From Geoalkalibacter halelectricus (lineage in GTDB: Bacteria > Desulfobacterota > Desulfuromonadia > Desulfuromonadales > Geoalkalibacteraceae), in assembly GCF_025263685.1 (NCBI RefSeq), contig NZ_CP092109.1:434001-498000 (forward strand): a DNA stretch of 64,000 nt, given 5' to 3'. A program made the position numbers and the translations under genes. Positions 61,408-64,000 of the stretch are shown one piece after another. Under the pieces are notes generated by a model. It was not told the origin of the DNA and ran no database searches. It was given only the letters and a program-made list of their open reading frames with translations. Every line of letters begins with the position of its first letter. Position 1 is the first letter of the stretch.

Positions 61408-62187
61408 TTGACCTCCAAACGCCTTGACATCATCGTTCTGGGTTCGGGCACCTCGACGGGGGTGCCGACCCTGGGCTGCTCCTGCGCGGTGTGCATCTCG
61501 GGGGTGGCCGAAAACCAGCGCACCCGCTGCAGCCTGCTGCTGCAAAGCGGCGGCTGCAACATCCTCATCGACACCGCCACCGACCTGCGCCAACAGGCCC
61601 TGCGCGAGGGCATCGGCCACCTCGACGCGGTCCTCTACACTCACACCCATGCCGACCATGTCAACGGCATTGACGATCTGCGCGCCTTCAACATGAAAGG
61701 TGGGCCGCCGATTCCCATTTATGGAGACGTGGCGACCATCGCCGGCATCCAGCGGGTGTTCGCCTACATTTTCGACGACAACCTTGAGCCCGGCTATCGC
61801 CCGCGTCTGACTCCGCACGTCATCGAAGGCCCTCTCAACCTGTGCGGCCTGCCCATCCTCGCCGTGCCCCTTCAGCACGGCGAAGGCATGTCCCTGGGCT
61901 TTCGCGTCGGCCCCTTCGCCTATCTCACCGATTGCAGCGCCATCCCCAAAACCTCTCTGCCGTTGCTGCGCGACCTGCACACGGTCATCATCGACGGGTT
62001 GCGCTTTCGCCCGCACAACACCCACTTCAACATCCCCCAGGCCGTGGCCGCCATGAAGGAGTTGGCCGTCGAGCGCATCATCCTCACCCACCTGAGCCAC
62101 GACATCGACCATCACCGCGACGCCAAGATTCTGCCGCCGGGCGTCGAATTCGCCTTCGACGGCCAGCGGCTCTCCTTTACCCTCTGA
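61408..62187 (+). CDS. PhnP-like MBL-fold phosphodiesterase
   Basis: A ~259-aa MBL hydrolase. The PhnP-type cysteine cluster [11 protein letters not shown] near residue 25 (structural zinc) is followed by the metal motif [36 protein letters not shown] with the bridging Asp, and the final His in TLSHDIDHH-type [11 protein letters not shown]. This set matches PhnP and related phosphodiesterases. No ATG or ribosome site is evident; TTG 61408 is chosen as the best start, 40 bases after the chemoreceptor stop. Not next to other phosphonate genes, so the substrate is unknown. Confidence 0.8.
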   Translation: MTSKRLDIIVLGSGTSTGVPTLGCSCAVCISGVAENQRTRCSLLLQSGGCNILIDTATDLRQQALREGIGHLDAVLYTHTHADHVNGIDDLRAFNMKGGPPIPIYGDVATIAGIQRVFAYIFDDNLEPGYRPRLTPHVIEGPLNLCGLPILAVPLQHGEGMSLGFRVGPFAYLTDCSAIPKTSLPLLRDLHTVIIDGLRFRPHNTHFNIPQAVAAMKELAVERIILTHLSHDIDHHRDAKILPPGVEFAFDGQRLSFTL

Positions 62188-62281
62188 GACGCCGGATCCA
62201 GGGTCTTGCCGATCCGGCAGGATTGGTTATAATCATGCAAATCTCCTGAGCATCATTGGGTTTTTTCCTTTCGAGGCGGTC

Positions 62282-64000
62282 ATGAAGGCTCCCGAGCTGT
62301 CCCGCATCCGCAATCTCGGCATCATCTCGCACATCGATGCGGGCAAAACCACTGTGTCCGAACGCATCCTCTTCTACACCGGCGAAATCCACAAACTGGG
62401 TGAGGTCCACGAGGGCACCGCGGTCATGGACTGGATGGCTCAGGAGCAGGAGCGCGGCATCACCATCACCGCCACCAGCACCGCCTGCCGCTGGCGCGAC
62501 CACTGGCTCAACCTCATCGACACCCCCGGGCACATCGACTTCACCATCGAGGTCGAGCGCTCCCTGCGGGTTCTGGACGGGGCGGTGGCGATTTTCAGCG
62601 CCGTGGAAGGGGTGCAGCCGCAAAGCGAGTCGGTGTGGCGCCAGGCCGATCGCTACCAGGTGCCGCGCATCTGTCTGATCAACAAACTCGACCGGGTCGG
62701 CGCCGACGTGGACGCGGTGATCGAGCAGATCGGCGCCAAGCTCGCCGCGCGCGCGGTGCCGATGCAGCTGCCCTGGGGATTGGAGGGGGAGTTTCGCGGG
62801 GTCATCGACCTACTGACCCTGGAGGCGCTGAGCTTTGACGAGCAGGATCTGGGCGCCGGCGTCAGCCGCGGCCCGATTCCCGCCGAACTGCAGGAGGCGG
62901 CCCTGCGGGCGCGCGAGCAGCTGATCGAGGCCGCCGCCGATTTCGACGACGAGGTGTTGGCCGCCTTTATCGACGGGCAAGCGCCGCCGGTGGAAAAAAT
63001 TCGCGCCGCGCTACGTCGCGGCACCCTCGCCTGCCGCATCCATCCGACTTTCCTCGGCGCGGCGCTGCGCAACAAGGGCATCCAGCCGCTGCTCGACGCA
63101 ATCGTCGACTATCTGCCCTCACCCCTGGAAACTCCACCGGTACCCGCCCGGGAACCGGAAACCGAAGCCCTGGTCGAACTGCCCTGCGACCCCGAGGGTC
63201 CGCTGTGCGCCCTGGCCTTCAAGGTGCTCTCCGACGAGGGGCGCAAACTGACTTATCTGCGCCTCTATTCCGGGCGCCTGGCCGCGGGCGACGTCCTGTT
63301 CAACAGCACCCGCGGCGGCGAAGACCGCCTGGCGCGGCTGTTTCTCATGCACGCCCACAAGCGTGAACGCATCGACGAAGCGCGCGCCGGCGACATCGTG
63401 GCCGCCACCGGCCTCAAGGATGTCCTCACCGGCGACACCCTGTGCCGGCGCGAGCGGCCCTTGCGGCTCGCCGGACTCACCCTGCCCGAGCCGGTGGTCT
63501 CGGTGGCGGTGGAGGCGCGCGCCGTCGCTGACCGCGAGCGGCTGGCCCCGGCGCTGGAAAAACTCCAATGGGAGGATCCCACCTTTCGGGTGCGCGAGGA
63601 CGCCGAAACCGGCCAGACCATCCTCACCGGCATGGGTGAATTGCATCTGGAGGTGGTGGTGGATCGGCTGGCCCGCGACTTCGGGGTGCAGGTCAAGACC
63701 GGTCGTCCCCAGGTGGTCTACCGTGAAACCCTCACCCGCCTGCGCCGCCACCATGAAATCTTCGACCGCGAAATCGACGGCCGCCGCCAGTACGGCGAGG
63801 CGCGCTTGCTGCTCGAACCTCTGGGGCGCAACAGCGGCCTGGAGATCGTCCTGGCGCCCGAGGTCGTCGAAACCCTGTCCGGCGCCTGGCGCGCCCTGGT
63901 CGAGGAGAGCCTGCGCCAAGCCTGCGGCGGCGGCGTGCGGAGCGGCTATCCCCTCACGGATGTGCGGGTTTATGTGGAAGAAGCGCCCCTGGTGCCCGGC
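62282..64000 (+). CDS. Elongation factor G paralogue (3' truncated by the window)
   Basis: 573 codons are visible, no stop before the edge. G1 [20 protein letters not shown], the switch I motif RGITITAT, G3 [21 protein letters not shown]4 NKLDR. Domains II ([19 protein letters not shown]...) and III/IV start ([29 protein letters not shown]) follow. The sequence differs enough from canonical EF-G (NKMDR, FHIDFT order) to fit an EF-G2/FusA2 paralogue often found in Geobacteraceae, whose role is unclear. ATG 62282 has GAGGCGG upstream. The gene is separated from the PhnP-like gene by 94 bases. Confidence 0.9.
   Translation, partial: MKAPELSRIRNLGIISHIDAGKTTVSERILFYTGEIHKLGEVHEGTAVMDWMAQEQERGITITATSTACRWRDHWLNLIDTPGHIDFTIEVERSLRVLDGAVAIFSAVEGVQPQSESVWRQADRYQVPRICLINKLDRVGADVDAVIEQIGAKLAARAVPMQLPWGLEGEFRGVIDLLTLEALSFDEQDLGAGVSRGPIPAELQEAALRAREQLIEAAADFDDEVLAAFIDGQAPPVEKIRAALRRGTLACRIHPTFLGAALRNKGIQPLLDAIVDYLPSPLETPPVPAREPETEALVELPCDPEGPLCALAFKVLSDEGRKLTYLRLYSGRLAAGDVLFNSTRGGEDRLARLFLMHAHKRERIDEARAGDIVAATGLKDVLTGDTLCRRERPLRLAGLTLPEPVVSVAVEARAVADRERLAPALEKLQWEDPTFRVREDAETGQTILTGMGELHLEVVVDRLARDFGVQVKTGRPQVVYRETLTRLRRHHEIFDREIDGRRQYGEARLLLEPLGRNSGLEIVLAPEVVETLSGAWRALVEESLRQACGGGVRSGYPLTDVRVYVEEAPLVPG

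Noticed and set aside
1-64000. CRISPR array, tRNA, rRNA, integrase, prophage or intact insertion sequence
   Set aside because: No regularly spaced repeats, no cloverleaf or CCA-ended structures noticed, and no transposase, recombinase or phage structural proteins among the frames. Only the palindromic elements hint at mobility.

Overview
The window looks like chromosome of a GC-rich, metal-respiring Desulfuromonadia bacterium (Geobacter, Geoalkalibacter or Desulfuromonas type). The grounds are multiheme c-type cytochromes next to an outer-membrane barrel, a PpsR-type kinase, a polyphosphate:AMP phosphotransferase, SAM-I riboswitches ahead of methionine genes, and dense two-component signalling. 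This is inference from gene content; there is no rRNA or other marker. I see no tRNA, rRNA, CRISPR array, integrase or intact transposase.

Left part (1-11.2 kb): the 3' end of an FAD/ferredoxin oxidoreductase gene, then a leftward defence island. It runs hsdM, hsdS, an AlbA_2/ATPase-like regulator, a TTTAAA-rich gap, hsdR, and a coupled trio made of a TIGR04255-family protein and two uncharacterised proteins. Almost every junction is a 4-bp ATGA overlap.

Housekeeping and signalling (11.2-27.5 kb): a YgaP-type membrane peptide, a PilZ protein, a glycosyltransferase, an MBL hydrolase, a zinc-ribbon/RDD membrane protein with rsmE and prmA, ppsR, an OmpR/histidine kinase pair, a DegP-like protease, an RNase Z-like hydrolase convergent with a bacterial dynamin, and a NarX/NarL-like pair.

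Middle (27.5-44.2 kb): a DUF4139 protein, then a leftward operon of unknown function with two DUF2589 proteins, a third protein sharing their P-x-P motif, a zinc ribbon and a 333-aa orphan. Next come a hybrid histidine kinase coupled to a PhnD-like binding protein, a PcrA/UvrD helicase coupled to a ClC channel, a six-repeat Ig-like lipoprotein with an outer-membrane barrel, a REPIN-like palindrome and a polyphosphate:AMP phosphotransferase.

Right part (44.2-64 kb): a putative porin-cytochrome conduit (barrel, 10-heme and 6-heme cytochromes) beside a kinase and an unusual receiver-ArsR regulator; a Spy-like and SH3 envelope pair divergent from a BaeSR-like system; a methionine block (two PLP enzymes and metX, each transcript led by a SAM-I riboswitch and terminator); a chemoreceptor with an atypical signalling tip; a PhnP-like hydrolase; and the 5' part of an EF-G paralogue running off the edge.

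The least explained parts are the DUF2589 operon, the TIGR04255 trio, the binding-protein/kinase pair and the chemoreceptor tip.
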